Shown here: piece after piece, positions 1 to 7,052 of the stretch
How positions within the stretch are numbered: the first letter of the stretch is position 1
Layout: each line of letters opens with the position of its first letter
Origin: Heyndrickxia sporothermodurans
GTDB lineage: Bacteria > Bacillota > Bacilli > Bacillales > Bacillaceae_C
NCBI RefSeq assembly: GCF_016785185.1
Contig: NZ_JAEKDY010000072.1
DNA: 16,870 nucleotides
Reading direction: 5' to 3' (one strand)
Translations under genes and position numbers: made by a program
The notes under the pieces: model-generated
Told to the model about the DNA's origin: nothing
Seen by the model: the letters and a program-made list of their open reading frames with translations, nothing else
Database searches by the model: none

Positions 1-125
1 TAGCCGCAGACCGAATTAATGTACAATTAAATCAGCAACAAGTAGCATGATTTCTGTTTTTAAAAATATATTTTAGAAATTCTGTAGGATTCTGTATTTT
101 TAAAAAGAGCAATTATGAAATTGAC
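1..125. other. Edge sequence with no recognisable gene
   Basis: This AT-rich stretch lies just beyond the stop codon of the truncated methionyl-tRNA synthetase reading frame. I translated the minus strand in all three frames from that stop and found no continuation of the synthetase: each frame stops within about 25 codons. The missing part of the gene was therefore lost by deletion or displaced by foreign DNA, not merely interrupted by a point mutation. I see no known insertion-sequence end here. Confidence 0.5.
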
Positions 126-473
126 TCAAATAAGTCCCTTTTTAAGTAATTTCAAAAATATTTCTTGAACGATTTGATGGTGATGCGCTGTATCAGTTCT
201 TGTGTAAACATCATATGTGAATCCTAGTTTTGTAAAACAATCTTTGAATTCTTCATGATAACGATCAGCAATCTGTGTTGGTGACACACCCTCTTGTTTT
301 GCTTTTATTGTGATCGGTGTCCCATTGCAGTCACTCCCCGAAACATACAAGACCTTTTCACCTTTTAAACGGTAATATCTAGCCAAAATATCCCCAGATA
401 ACAAACTAGATAGATGTCCAAGATGTAATGAGCCATTCGCATAAACCCAAGCACCGCCAATAAAAATACTCAT
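126..473 (-). pseudogene. metS: Truncated methionyl-tRNA synthetase, N-terminal fragment (115 aa)
   Basis: This frame encodes only the start of the Rossmann catalytic domain of a class I methionyl-tRNA synthetase, the enzyme that charges tRNA-Met with methionine. Seen: the HIGH-type signature reads HLGH at residues 17-20, and a GSDCNGTPI block lies near residue 50. The frame then runs to GLI and stops at codon 116. Family knowledge: complete enzymes have roughly 540-650 residues with a KMSKS loop and an anticodon-binding domain, all absent here. I chose the ATG at 473 because an AAAGGAGG site sits just upstream; the earlier in-frame ATG at 509 has none. The gene follows a T-box leader. Residual aminoacylation activity is not plausible. 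The fragment may be a decayed second copy, with the working gene elsewhere. Confidence 0.85.
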
Positions 474-499
474 AAATAAATCCTCCTTTATGTTTTTTT

Positions 500-765
500 G
501 TAAAAACAAAAAAACCCCGCCTTAACTGTAATCGTTAAGGACGAGGTTTATATTCCACGTGATACCACCTTATTTCGCAAATGGCTCACACCATTTGCCT
601 CAGCAAGTACGGAGTAAACAAAGCTACTCTTATACTGTGACATTGATAACGAGTGTCAAAACTCGTCGTATCCTACTAAAACAAAAGTATGTTCAGTACG
701 AAGCTCAGAGACCATTGTTCAAATGAATGTTTTTACTTCTTTTCAGCTACCGAAGCTCTCTGTCA
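500..765 (-). promoter_or_regulatory. T-box leader (methionine-specific) with terminator/antiterminator
   Basis: This is a tRNA-sensing transcription attenuator. Stem I closes by CAGAGA (762-757) pairing with TCTCTG (711-706). Directly before the 3' arm is an ATG triplet (715-713) in the specifier position, which fits tRNA-Met. The T-box core AAGGTGGTATCACG is at 571-558. The competing terminator is a CCTTAAC/GTTAAGG stem (520-526 with 534-540) extended by a CCTCG/CGGGG stem and followed by a U run at about 514-507. Known mechanism: uncharged tRNA-Met stabilises the antiterminator and allows read-through. The leader looks complete although its gene is a fragment. Confidence 0.92.
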
Positions 766-813
766 AAAAACAAAGCATTTTACTTTTTCTCTTCATTGCC
801 TTTGATTGTTAAT

Positions 814-842
814 AGTTTATTCAAAAAATTTTTGGATGTCAA
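814..842 (-). promoter_or_regulatory. SigA-type promoter of the T-box transcript
   Basis: On the minus strand a perfect TTGACA (842-837) is followed after 17 bp by TAAACT (819-814), a 4/6 match to the -10 consensus. Transcription would begin near 807, about 45 nt before stem I of the T-box. It lies between the GNAT gene stop and the leader. Confidence 0.65.
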
Positions 843-852
843 TCTGAAACTA

Positions 853-1401
853 TTATCTCATCAGATTAATAATTCCATACAAAACAACATCTTCGAACGA
901 GTCGTTTTTATAAATATGGTCTTTTAGGGTGCCCTCGTATATCATTCCACACTTTTTCATGATCTTTCCGGATGCGGGATTTGATTTAAAATGACGTGCA
1001 TAAACCCGATGGTAATCCTTCTCTTTAAAAACAAATTCGATTACTGCTTTAGCCGCTTCGGTTCCATATCCATTTCCCCAAAATTCTTCTCCAATCCAGT
1101 ACCCCATTTCGCCATTTTTGTCTTGCTTATGGTTTGAAATACCGATCGCTCCAAATAGTTGTCCGCTATTTTTGTCTGTTATTGCAAATTCATACTTTCA
1201 ATCCAATTCAAAGTTTTGCTCATGACTTGCTATCCATGTAAGCGCACATTCCAAAGTATAAGGATACGGTAAATTCGATGTGCTTTTGTATAGATTATAA
1301 TTATTACACATGATGGAAACATTATTTGCATCAGATTCTTTAAATGGACGTAGAAGTAATTTATCTGTTTCTATCGTTTTTTCTGTTTTACTATAAATCA
1401 T
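853..1401 (-). pseudogene. GNAT acetyltransferase (RimJ/RimL type) interrupted by in-frame TGA
   Basis: Two minus-strand segments in the same frame make one acetyltransferase of about 182 residues, a usual length for RimJ/RimL-type GNAT proteins, which transfer acetyl from acetyl-CoA to an amine. The N-terminal half carries the ETDKLLLRPF opening typical of this group. A TGA at 1200-1198 follows NFELD. Reading continues in frame with KYEFAITDKNSG, then FGAIGIS and the acetyl-CoA loop region GEEFWGNGYGTEAAKAV, and ends at 853. Only this one codon breaks the frame, so a nonsense mutation (for example from TGG) or a base-call error explains it. The start at 1401 has a GAGGGGG ribosome site. The gene follows the YoaP-like gene by 53 bp and could be co-transcribed with it. 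The substrate is unknown. Confidence 0.85.
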
Positions 1402-1454
1402 TATTTTTCCCCCTCAAATAACTTTCTTCTTTCCCTATTTCATCATACGTCAAA

Positions 1455-2213
1455 TTAGATTAATTCTTTCAGACGTTTCATTGCTGAGTGAACGGTCAAT
1501 CGATGGAAGGAAATGAATTTACTTTTATAGATAACTCCATAGATGCCATAAGGTGTAGGCGAAAGTCTCAGCAGTTCTTCCCTGCTTTGTATGTCAATAA
1601 TTTCTGCACGAATCCCGAGTTGGTTTGCTCCTTTAATCATATTTTCAGTCGCTATATCAACAAACGGACATTGTTGTGTACGAAGGATTGTTAAATTTTC
1701 AAAAGGTTGTAATCGTTCCTCCCAATCGTTTGGAAAATACGGATCAGGTGAATGCCCAAATTTATAAACAAGTAGTTCAAAACCATAAGGCGCAGTATCA
1801 ACTTCAACGAAGTTATTTTTTATAAAAATATCCTTACTTGGTGTCCAGGAAGTATCGGGATTCGTTACGACAATGACACCATCTTTCTTTTGTTCTTTTG
1901 CATCTTGGATGCATGTTTGGATTAATTTTGATGCATACCCTTTTCCTGTTATATTTACCCATAAGCAATGGATTACTAAATAATTTTCTCCATAGACAAC
2001 GCGTGAAGAATATTCAATCGGTGTGTATTCGATAAATCCTGCTGGTTTGTTATTTTCCATTAGTTTTATGTACTTTAACCCTTCATTAAGTCTTCCTGTT
2101 AGCCATTTGTTTTTATTTATGTAGCCCGTGGAATTTGGTTTGCTACGTAGGCAATAACATCCTTGATCATCTAAATTTTCTTTATTTACCTGAATTAATT
2201 CAATCGTATCCAC
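1455..2213 (-). CDS. YoaP-like protein: GNAT domain plus YoaP C-terminal domain
   Basis: The 252-residue product fits the length and architecture of B. subtilis YoaP (about 250 aa). The first half is a GNAT acetyltransferase domain: LWVNITGKGYASKL, near residues 85-98, is the acetyl-CoA-binding loop and helix. The second half, from about residue 165, begins with ILRTQQCPFVD and ends with the FHRLTVHSAMKRL segment, which I attribute to the YoaP-like domain. It is soluble, with no signal peptide or membrane segment. A longer frame opens at a TTG at 2231, but the GGAGGGGGG ribosome site lies inside it. The GTG at 2213, seven bases downstream of that site, is the better start. The GNAT pseudogene follows after 53 bp on the same strand. 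The substrate is not known. Family assignment is fairly sure; function is not. Confidence 0.8.
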   Translation of the reverse strand: MDTIELIQVNKENLDDQGCYCLRSKPNSTGYINKNKWLTGRLNEGLKYIKLMENNKPAGFIEYTPIEYSSRVVYGENYLVIHCLWVNITGKGYASKLIQTCIQDAKEQKKDGVIVVTNPDTSWTPSKDIFIKNNFVEVDTAPYGFELLVYKFGHSPDPYFPNDWEERLQPFENLTILRTQQCPFVDIATENMIKGANQLGIRAEIIDIQSREELLRLSPTPYGIYGVIYKSKFISFHRLTVHSAMKRLKELI

Positions 2214-2295
2214 TTTTTGTCCCCCCTCCAAATGCTAATTGTTTTGTTCAAATAAATTCCCTATTCGAAACCAAAATTCCTCCTACTAAATGAAA

Positions 2296-2325
2296 AACAG
2301 ACAATGTTGCATTGACTGTTTTTTT
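2296..2325. terminator. Orphan hairpin with U run in a gene-free interval
   Basis: Arms AACAGACAATG (2296-2306) and CATTGACTGTT (2310-2320) pair with one mismatch around a 3-nt loop. The plus strand continues with seven T residues, and the minus strand also has a short T run. It looks like a bidirectional intrinsic terminator, but no plus-strand gene ends here. It may be a relic, or it may end antisense transcription from the repeat array. Confidence 0.5.
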
Positions 2326-2469
2326 CAATCTATTTATTTTTCTTTTGTATAATCTAAAATTCTTAAGTTCCAATGTTTAAAAAACACTAACCTCAGTTCC
2401 GTTCTGTGGATATTAAATGATCAAATCAATTAGATGTGGTTTTTTCATTATTTAATCGTTAAAAATATT

Positions 2470-3176
2470 TCTGTGATCCATAAATCAAATTGTATGATCC
2501 ACTAATCAAGTTTTATGCGACACAAATTTGATTCTATGATCCACAAACCGAAAATCCACCGTTCGAAAAGGTGTTTATGATCCATAAATAACTTTCTATG
2601 ATCCACTAATCAAGTTCCATGCGGCTCAAACTTGATTCTATGATCCACAAACTGAAAATTCTCCGTTCGAAAAGGTGTTTATGGTCCACAAATAACTTTC
2701 TATGATCCACTAATCAGGTTCCATACGGCTCAAACTTCATTCTATGATCCACAAACTGAAAATTCTCCGTTCGAAAAGGTGCCTTTGATCCACAAATCAC
2801 TTTTTATGCTCCACTAATCAAGTTCCATGCGGCTCAAACTTCATTCTATGATCCATAAACTGAAAATTCTCCGTTCGAAAAGGTGCCTTTGATCCACAAA
2901 TCACTTTTTATGATCCACTAATCAAATCCCATGCGGCTCAAACTTGATTCTATGATCCACAAACCAAAAATACACCGTTCGAAAAGGTGTTTATGGTCCA
3001 CAAACGACTTTCTATGATCCACTAATCAAATCCCATGCGGCTCAAACTAAATTCTATGATCCACAAACCGAAAATCCGCCGTTCGAAAATGTATTTATGG
3101 TCCACAAATGACTTTCTATGATCCACTAATCAAGTTCCATGCGGCTCAAACCAGATTCTATGATCCACAAACACCA
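2470..3176. repeat. Tandem array, exact 104-bp period, about 6.8 copies
   Basis: The segment ACTAATCA recurs at 2501, 2605, 2709, 2813, 2917, 3021 and 3125, every step exactly 104 bp, although copies differ by substitutions. Each unit divides into five degenerate subunits of 21, 21, 21, 21 and 20 bp, several starting with a TCTATGATCCAC-like word. Some copies carry an inverted pair AATCAAGTT/AACTTGATT around a CCATGCGGCTCA loop, and a CACC-TTCGAA-GGTG type dyad. 104 is not a multiple of three, and I see no ribosome site or sustained frame, so it is not coding. It fills most of the roughly 1-kb gap between the YoaP-like gene and yfkD; the flanks 2232-2469 and 3177-3220 hold only terminator-like hairpins. 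Confidence 0.95.
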
Positions 3177-3202
3177 AAGACCAAATCAATTACGATTTGG
3201 CC
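3172..3202 (-). terminator. Probable terminator of yfkD
   Basis: The arms CCAAATC (3181-3187) and GATTTGG (3194-3200) form a perfect 7-bp stem about 20 bp past the yfkD stop. The downstream minus strand is T-rich but interrupted, so termination may be weak. The stem borders the last unit of the 104-bp array. Confidence 0.55.
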
Positions 3203-3220
3203 TTATGAGTATTGAACTAT

Positions 3221-4033
3221 TTAAGGATGTTCTGTTGCCCGGAAACCAAAGGATATATGATCCTGAACTGGAATCCACGCACCGATTCCTTGTGATGTAA
3301 CGTTTTTAACGATAATTTTCTTCTTTGTTCCTTTTAGTACGAGGTATACTTCCCCATACGTAACTTTTCCTTTTTCATTAATAGCGGGTGCATAGCCATA
3401 CAAATACCCGAGTCGCTTAGCTGGTACATTGTAATAGTGATCTTTTTTCGTACCAGCACCGATAATCGTGTCAAAAGAAAGAGGTAATTGTGTTTTTTCC
3501 ATTGCCTTCAGGAGCATCATCTTTCGAACATCTTCTGATTTCGCTACTTTTGCTGTGAGCCCGCCCCTTACTGCTTTTTGAGATTCTTGTACGTAATGAA
3601 TTTTGTAATTTGTTTTCCCTCCGCGATTATCAAAATAATTCGTATTAATTTTTTGATATTGCCAGTTTGGTGCGGTTTCAATTGAATCGTAATTAAGCGG
3701 CCATTCTCCTAAATAGATCGTTGCTCGAAGACCTAAGGAGAATGGTGAATTATTTACAGATGTTTCGTTGAGCATTCGAATTAGGTTCGGGTTTTCAATT
3801 TTCACCTTTGATGTTTTGATAATTTTTTGCGTAAATTCACTTGGTTGTAAATAGGGCAAATCCTGTGTCGGATTCGGATACGTATTTTCTTTCGCTATGT
3901 CTAACACATGAGAAGGAATTTTCACTTGTTCCATTTTCTTAACAGATTGGTCAACCTTGTTATTTGCCATTGCAGATGGTGAAGCTGATAATAGGATTAA
4001 TAAAAACACAAGAAGAATTCGTTGCCATTTCAT
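3221..4033 (-). CDS. yfkD: YfkD family secreted protein of unknown function
   Basis: The 270-residue protein matches the B. subtilis YfkD family (about 264 aa) in length, sequence character and position next to chaA (yfkE). The N-terminus is a signal peptide: MKWQR, then a hydrophobic stretch LLVFLLILLSA, then a likely cleavage at AMA-NN near residue 24. The mature part contains LGLRATIYLGEWPLNYDS around residues 100-117 and ends with IPVQDHISFGFRATEHP. It has no cysteine lipobox and no second membrane segment, so it is probably released to the outer face of the membrane or the intermembrane space of a forespore. An AAAGGAG site precedes the ATG at 4033. No catalytic motif is visible, and its biochemical role is unknown. 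Identification is by family resemblance plus synteny. Confidence 0.85.
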   Translation of the reverse strand: MKWQRILLVFLLILLSASPSAMANNKVDQSVKKMEQVKIPSHVLDIAKENTYPNPTQDLPYLQPSEFTQKIIKTSKVKIENPNLIRMLNETSVNNSPFSLGLRATIYLGEWPLNYDSIETAPNWQYQKINTNYFDNRGGKTNYKIHYVQESQKAVRGGLTAKVAKSEDVRKMMLLKAMEKTQLPLSFDTIIGAGTKKDHYYNVPAKRLGYLYGYAPAINEKGKVTYGEVYLVLKGTKKKIIVKNVTSQGIGAWIPVQDHISFGFRATEHP

Positions 4034-4148
4034 ATTTGGAGTGCTCCTTTCTTACCCTTCAATGTTTTGTTCTTATTTTTTTCCGTTCCATTAATTATTA
4101 TCCACTGTAAAAAAATATTTATTTTTTAAAAGAAATTGAATCTGAATA

Positions 4149-4177
4149 TTTACAAATTTCAATTAGCGATATATACT
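4149..4177 (+). promoter_or_regulatory. Strong SigA-type promoter facing away from yfkD
   Basis: TTTACA (4149-4154) and TATACT (4172-4177) are separated by exactly 17 bp, each 5/6 to consensus. Start would be near 4184. No annotated gene lies downstream on this strand before a terminator at about 4352, so it points to a short transcript. Confidence 0.65.
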
Positions 4178-4183
4178 ATATTT

Positions 4184-4352
4184 AACTTATTTAAAAGGAG
4201 GGTCGTTAGCAGCACTTAGGCTCATAAAGGGGGAATGAATATAGAGGTAGTTCTCTGTAATCTTACTTTTTTTAAAAACCGTGCTGTAATTTTATATGAA
4301 AATTGAATGGTAAAAGCCTCTAAGCAAATGATTGATTGTGCTTAGAGGCTTT
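4184..4352 (+). ncRNA. Candidate small RNA or micro-ORF transcript between yfkD and chaA
   Basis: A promoter (4149-4177) and a 13-bp terminator stem (4314-4351) bracket about 170 nt on the plus strand, opposite to both neighbours. Inside are two Shine-Dalgarno-like purine tracts, AAAGGAGG near 4195 and AAAGGGGG near 4227. The first has no start codon at a useful distance. The second lies too close to the ATG of a 23-codon frame (4235-4306), which has no recognisable product. A non-coding RNA whose G-rich tracts pair with C-rich ribosome-site complements is an alternative. No known RNA family is recognised. The unit is inferred only from signals. Confidence 0.4.
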
Positions 4353-4354
4353 TT
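4311..4354. terminator. Bidirectional terminator between chaA and the small plus-strand unit
   Basis: AAGCCTCTAAGCA (4314-4326) pairs perfectly with TGCTTAGAGGCTT (4339-4351). A T run follows on the plus strand, and an AAAA run precedes it, which serves as a T run on the minus strand. It sits 8 bp past the chaA stop and can also end the plus-strand small transcript. Confidence 0.9.
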
Positions 4355-4361
4355 GTATTGC

Positions 4362-5417
4362 TTATAACAGATAAAATCCGATCCCCATTATTATATAAGC
4401 GGCAAGTAAAGTCGCACCTTCAAACCAGTTTGTTTCTCCGTCATTTGCAAGCACGATTGTTAGTAAGACCGAGGTTGCCATTGCGACTAATTCGGGAAGC
4501 GTAAAGACTAATGGCATGCTTGGATTGAAAAATAACGAAAGAATAACGAGGACTGGGGCAACGAACATCGAAATTTGCAGCGTGGAGCCAAATGCGATTT
4601 CAACGGCGATATCCATTTTATTTTTGTACGCCATTAATATAGCAGAAGCATGTTCAGCTGCATTTCCGACAATGGCGACAATAACAATCCCAATAAAGAG
4701 TTCGCTCCACCCAAAACTTTTTGCCACAGCCTCAAAGGTATGAACAAGGTTTTCGGATACATAGGCAACAGCTAATGTAGCAATTGCTAACACTAATATC
4801 GCTTTCCCTTTCCCCCATTCCGGTTCCTCTTCATGTTCTTCTTGCTTCGAATCTGGATCTTGATAAATCCCACGATGTGTAACAAGTTTAAAAAATAATG
4901 CTGCTAGATAAAGAATAATCAAGGTGATGGAAATCCCAACACTTAAATTCATCGTTTTCGCTTCAGTTAAATTCATTGAAAAGACAACGGGAATCACAAA
5001 GGCGACAATCACAGCAAAAATTAACAGCCCTGAATTGTGCCTTGCATCATACACATTAAATTTCTGCCTTTTGTATTTGACCCCGCCAATGAAAAAGGCC
5101 ATCCCTGCTACGAGTAATAAATTTCCTAAAACGGACCCCGTTAACGAAGCCAATACAACTCCCGTTAAACCAGCTTGAAGGGAAAAGATAGATATGATGA
5201 GCTCAACCGCATTTCCAAATGTTGCATTTAACAACCCACCAATCCTAGGACCGGCCACAATTGCCAAACTTTCAGTCGCTCGTCCCATAAAACTAGCCAA
5301 AGCAATAATCGTCAAACAATAAATGATAAACATAAGCACACTCGGCCAATGCAATAAAGAACCAATAACCGAAATCGGAACCCCGATAAAAACCATAAAC
5401 GCAAAAACTCTATTCAT
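4362..5417 (-). CDS. chaA: Calcium/proton antiporter (CaCA family, CAX type)
   Basis: The 351-residue membrane protein exchanges cytoplasmic Ca2+ for external H+. It has the two inverted halves of the cation/Ca2+ exchanger family. The first carries GNAVELIISIFSLQ near residue 65 and the second GNAAEHASAILMAY near residue 255; the acidic residues of these motifs bind the cation. About ten to eleven hydrophobic helices are visible, and an acidic loop (DPDSKQEEHEEEPEWG, near residues 190-205) separates the halves. B. subtilis ChaA (YfkE) is also about 351 aa. I start at the ATG at 5417, preceded by GGGAGGATAAAG; an upstream in-frame start at 5444 would place this site inside the gene. It lies between yfkD and divergent yfkF, the order I know from B. 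subtilis. Upstream dyads (5458-5469, 5534-5546) may regulate it. Confidence 0.93.
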   Translation of the reverse strand: MNRVFAFMVFIGVPISVIGSLLHWPSVLMFIIYCLTIIALASFMGRATESLAIVAGPRIGGLLNATFGNAVELIISIFSLQAGLTGVVLASLTGSVLGNLLLVAGMAFFIGGVKYKRQKFNVYDARHNSGLLIFAVIVAFVIPVVFSMNLTEAKTMNLSVGISITLIILYLAALFFKLVTHRGIYQDPDSKQEEHEEEPEWGKGKAILVLAIATLAVAYVSENLVHTFEAVAKSFGWSELFIGIVIVAIVGNAAEHASAILMAYKNKMDIAVEIAFGSTLQISMFVAPVLVILSLFFNPSMPLVFTLPELVAMATSVLLTIVLANDGETNWFEGATLLAAYIIMGIGFYLL

Positions 5418-5429
5418 CTTTATCCTCCC

Positions 5430-5442
5430 GGTGTCAGGCACC
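5430..5442. repeat. GGTGTCAGGCACC hairpin element next to the chaA ribosome site
   Basis: This 13-bp GC-rich dyad (GGTGT/GCACC arms, CAG loop, one wobble pair) directly abuts the GGGAGG ribosome site of chaA on the minus strand. From memory, this word recurs in many Bacillus-group intergenic regions, so it is probably a dispersed repeat, not a gene-specific site. In mRNA it would form a small stem right before the Shine-Dalgarno sequence. Confidence 0.6.
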
Positions 5443-5457
5443 ATTTATTCATTTTTT

Positions 5458-5546
5458 GAATAATTATTCATTTTCCATTCACTCATTTTTCAGTTTAGTT
5501 ATTTTCCTTTTTTTGTTTTGTTGAAGCATGAATGAATAAATTATTC
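5458..5546. promoter_or_regulatory. Two GAATAA/TTATTC dyads in the chaA-yfkF divergent region
   Basis: GAATAATTATTC (5458-5469) is a perfect 12-bp palindrome, and GAATAAATTATTC (5534-5546) has the same 6-bp arms with a 1-bp spacer. Both lie in the 388-bp space between chaA and yfkF, closer to chaA, with centres about 77 bp apart. They could be operator sites for one regulator. AT-rich sequence makes chance dyads common. The rest of the interval (5547-5737) shows no gene. Confidence 0.4.
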
Positions 5547-5737
5547 GGGTTGGCCTGTAAAGTTAATAAAAAATTTATAGCATAAAATTCCATTTTTTTA
5601 AAGATAAAATTTTGGATATAGGTTGGTTTTTTCTTATTTCTATTTATATTTCCCTAATGTTTCTACTCAAATCTTTTATTTTGGCTATATTTTATGCACA
5701 TTTTATTCCAATCAGTATGTTCGAAATAATTAATATC

Positions 5738-5766
5738 TTGCCAATTGTTCGGTATACAGTTAACAT
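5738..5766 (+). promoter_or_regulatory. Probable SigA promoter of yfkF
   Basis: TTGCCA (5738-5743) and TAACAT (5761-5766) are 17 bp apart. The predicted start near 5773 leaves a short leader before the TAAGGAG ribosome site of yfkF. Matches are 5/6 and 4/6. Confidence 0.55.
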
Positions 5767-5805
5767 CACTGATAGAAAGTCTTTTTTATAAGGAGTTTTG
5801 CTTCA

Positions 5806-6990
5806 ATGTTTAAAACAGATAAGTATCGATTTTGGATATTAGTTAGTATTGTCGCGATATCAGGGTTTTCTCAAGGAATGTTATTGCCATTAATTGCGGT
5901 TATCTTTGAAAATGATGGGATGGCATCTTCATTAAATGGGTTAAATGCTACCGCACTTTATATCGGCGTACTTATTGCCTCTCCCTTAATGGAGGCACCC
6001 CTACGCAAAGTCGGTTACAAACCATTAATATTAATTGGGGGCTTCACTGTAGCACTCACACTATTTTTATTTCCCGTTTGGAAATCCTTTTGGTTTTGGT
6101 TTATTTTGCGATTATTAATCGGGATTGGCGACCATACGCTGCATTTCGCAACCCAAACATGGATCACTTCTTTTTCATCTAAAGAAAAACTTGGAAGAAA
6201 TATTTCACTGTACGGTTTATTTTTCAGTTTAGGGTTCGCATTTGGTCCGTCTTTAACAAACTTAGTGAAAATAAGTGAGTCTTTGCCGTTTATGATTACA
6301 TCTGCACTAAGCTTAATTTTAACGTTTACCGTTATTACGTTAAAAAACGACTTTCCCGAAAAAGATACAGAATCTGTTTCCTTTCTCGGAACATTTAAAC
6401 GATTCGGGAAGGTGTGGAAATATGCGTGGGTGGCCCTACTCCCGCCTTTCGGATTTGGGTTTATGGAAGCTTCTTTAAATAGCAGCTTCCCTGTCTTTGC
6501 TTTAAGAAATGGGATTAATGTTGAATCAGTTTCAATCATTGTTCCGGCTTTTGCAATCGGCACGCTTATTACCCAATTGCCACTCGGAATGATTAGCGAT
6601 CGATTCGGTCGTAAAAACACACTAATTACAGTAATTTTTATCGGATTCCTTTGTTTTATCGCTGCAGGATTTGTGAGTCATTCAGTCATTGGGTTACTTC
6701 TTTGCTTTCTTTTTGCAGGGATGGCAGTCGGTTCCACGTTTTCATTAGGAATTAGTTATGCGGCCGATTTACTGCCAAAAACGTTATTACCTGCTGGAAA
6801 TATTATGTGCGGAATCTTATTTAGCTTAGGAAGCATGCTCGGTCCTTTTTTGGCGGGACTTATAATCGAGCACATAAAAGGGGCAAGTTTCTTCTATTTG
6901 ATTAGTGCTATGTTGTTGATTATTCTTTTATCATTATGTACATTCCGTACTTCGAAAAAGAAGGAATTATTTTCGGGTATTTCACAATAG
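5806..6990 (+). CDS. yfkF: MFS transporter, YfkF type
   Basis: The 394-residue protein is a major facilitator superfamily permease with about twelve hydrophobic helices, the size expected for B. subtilis YfkF (about 391 aa). The MFS motif A between helices 8 and 9 reads SDRFGRKN near residues 265-272. The equivalent loop between helices 2 and 3 is divergent (MEAPLRKVGYKP). It sits in the cytoplasmic membrane and probably exports small molecules by proton antiport, but nothing in the sequence fixes the substrate. The ATG at 5806 follows TAAGGAG at a normal distance. It is divergent from chaA and ends before a hairpin at 7053-7081. Family and ortholog group are well supported by sequence and gene order; function is inferred only at superfamily level. 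Confidence 0.87.
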   Translation: MFKTDKYRFWILVSIVAISGFSQGMLLPLIAVIFENDGMASSLNGLNATALYIGVLIASPLMEAPLRKVGYKPLILIGGFTVALTLFLFPVWKSFWFWFILRLLIGIGDHTLHFATQTWITSFSSKEKLGRNISLYGLFFSLGFAFGPSLTNLVKISESLPFMITSALSLILTFTVITLKNDFPEKDTESVSFLGTFKRFGKVWKYAWVALLPPFGFGFMEASLNSSFPVFALRNGINVESVSIIVPAFAIGTLITQLPLGMISDRFGRKNTLITVIFIGFLCFIAAGFVSHSVIGLLLCFLFAGMAVGSTFSLGISYAADLLPKTLLPAGNIMCGILFSLGSMLGPFLAGLIIEHIKGASFFYLISAMLLIILLSLCTFRTSKKKELFSGISQ

Positions 6991-7028
6991 AAAAAACTTT
7001 TCGCATGCTTCTGAATATGATACGATAT

Positions 7029-7043
7029 AGAAAATAATGATAA
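7029..7043. promoter_or_regulatory. Weak PerR/Fur-box-like sequence upstream of the metal ATPase
   Basis: The 15-mer AGAAAATAATGATAA matches 10 of the 14 defined positions of the PerR consensus TTATAATNATTATAA. In B. subtilis the related gene (pfeT, formerly zosA/ykvW) is under PerR control. Here the site lies about 100 bp before the start codon and upstream of a terminator-like hairpin, and no strong promoter was found. I regard it as a weak candidate. Confidence 0.3.
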
Positions 7044-7052
7044 AGCAAGTAC

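Noticed and set aside
727..927. Plus-strand 66-aa open frame
   Set aside because: It lies antisense to the T-box promoter and the GNAT pseudogene end, with no ribosome site and low-complexity composition.
2470..3176. CRISPR array
   Set aside because: There are no unique spacers between identical short repeats, since the whole 104-bp unit is repeated, and no cas genes are nearby.
6015..6620. 201-aa minus-strand open frame
   Set aside because: It is the antisense shadow of yfkF, which has clear MFS motifs and its own signals.
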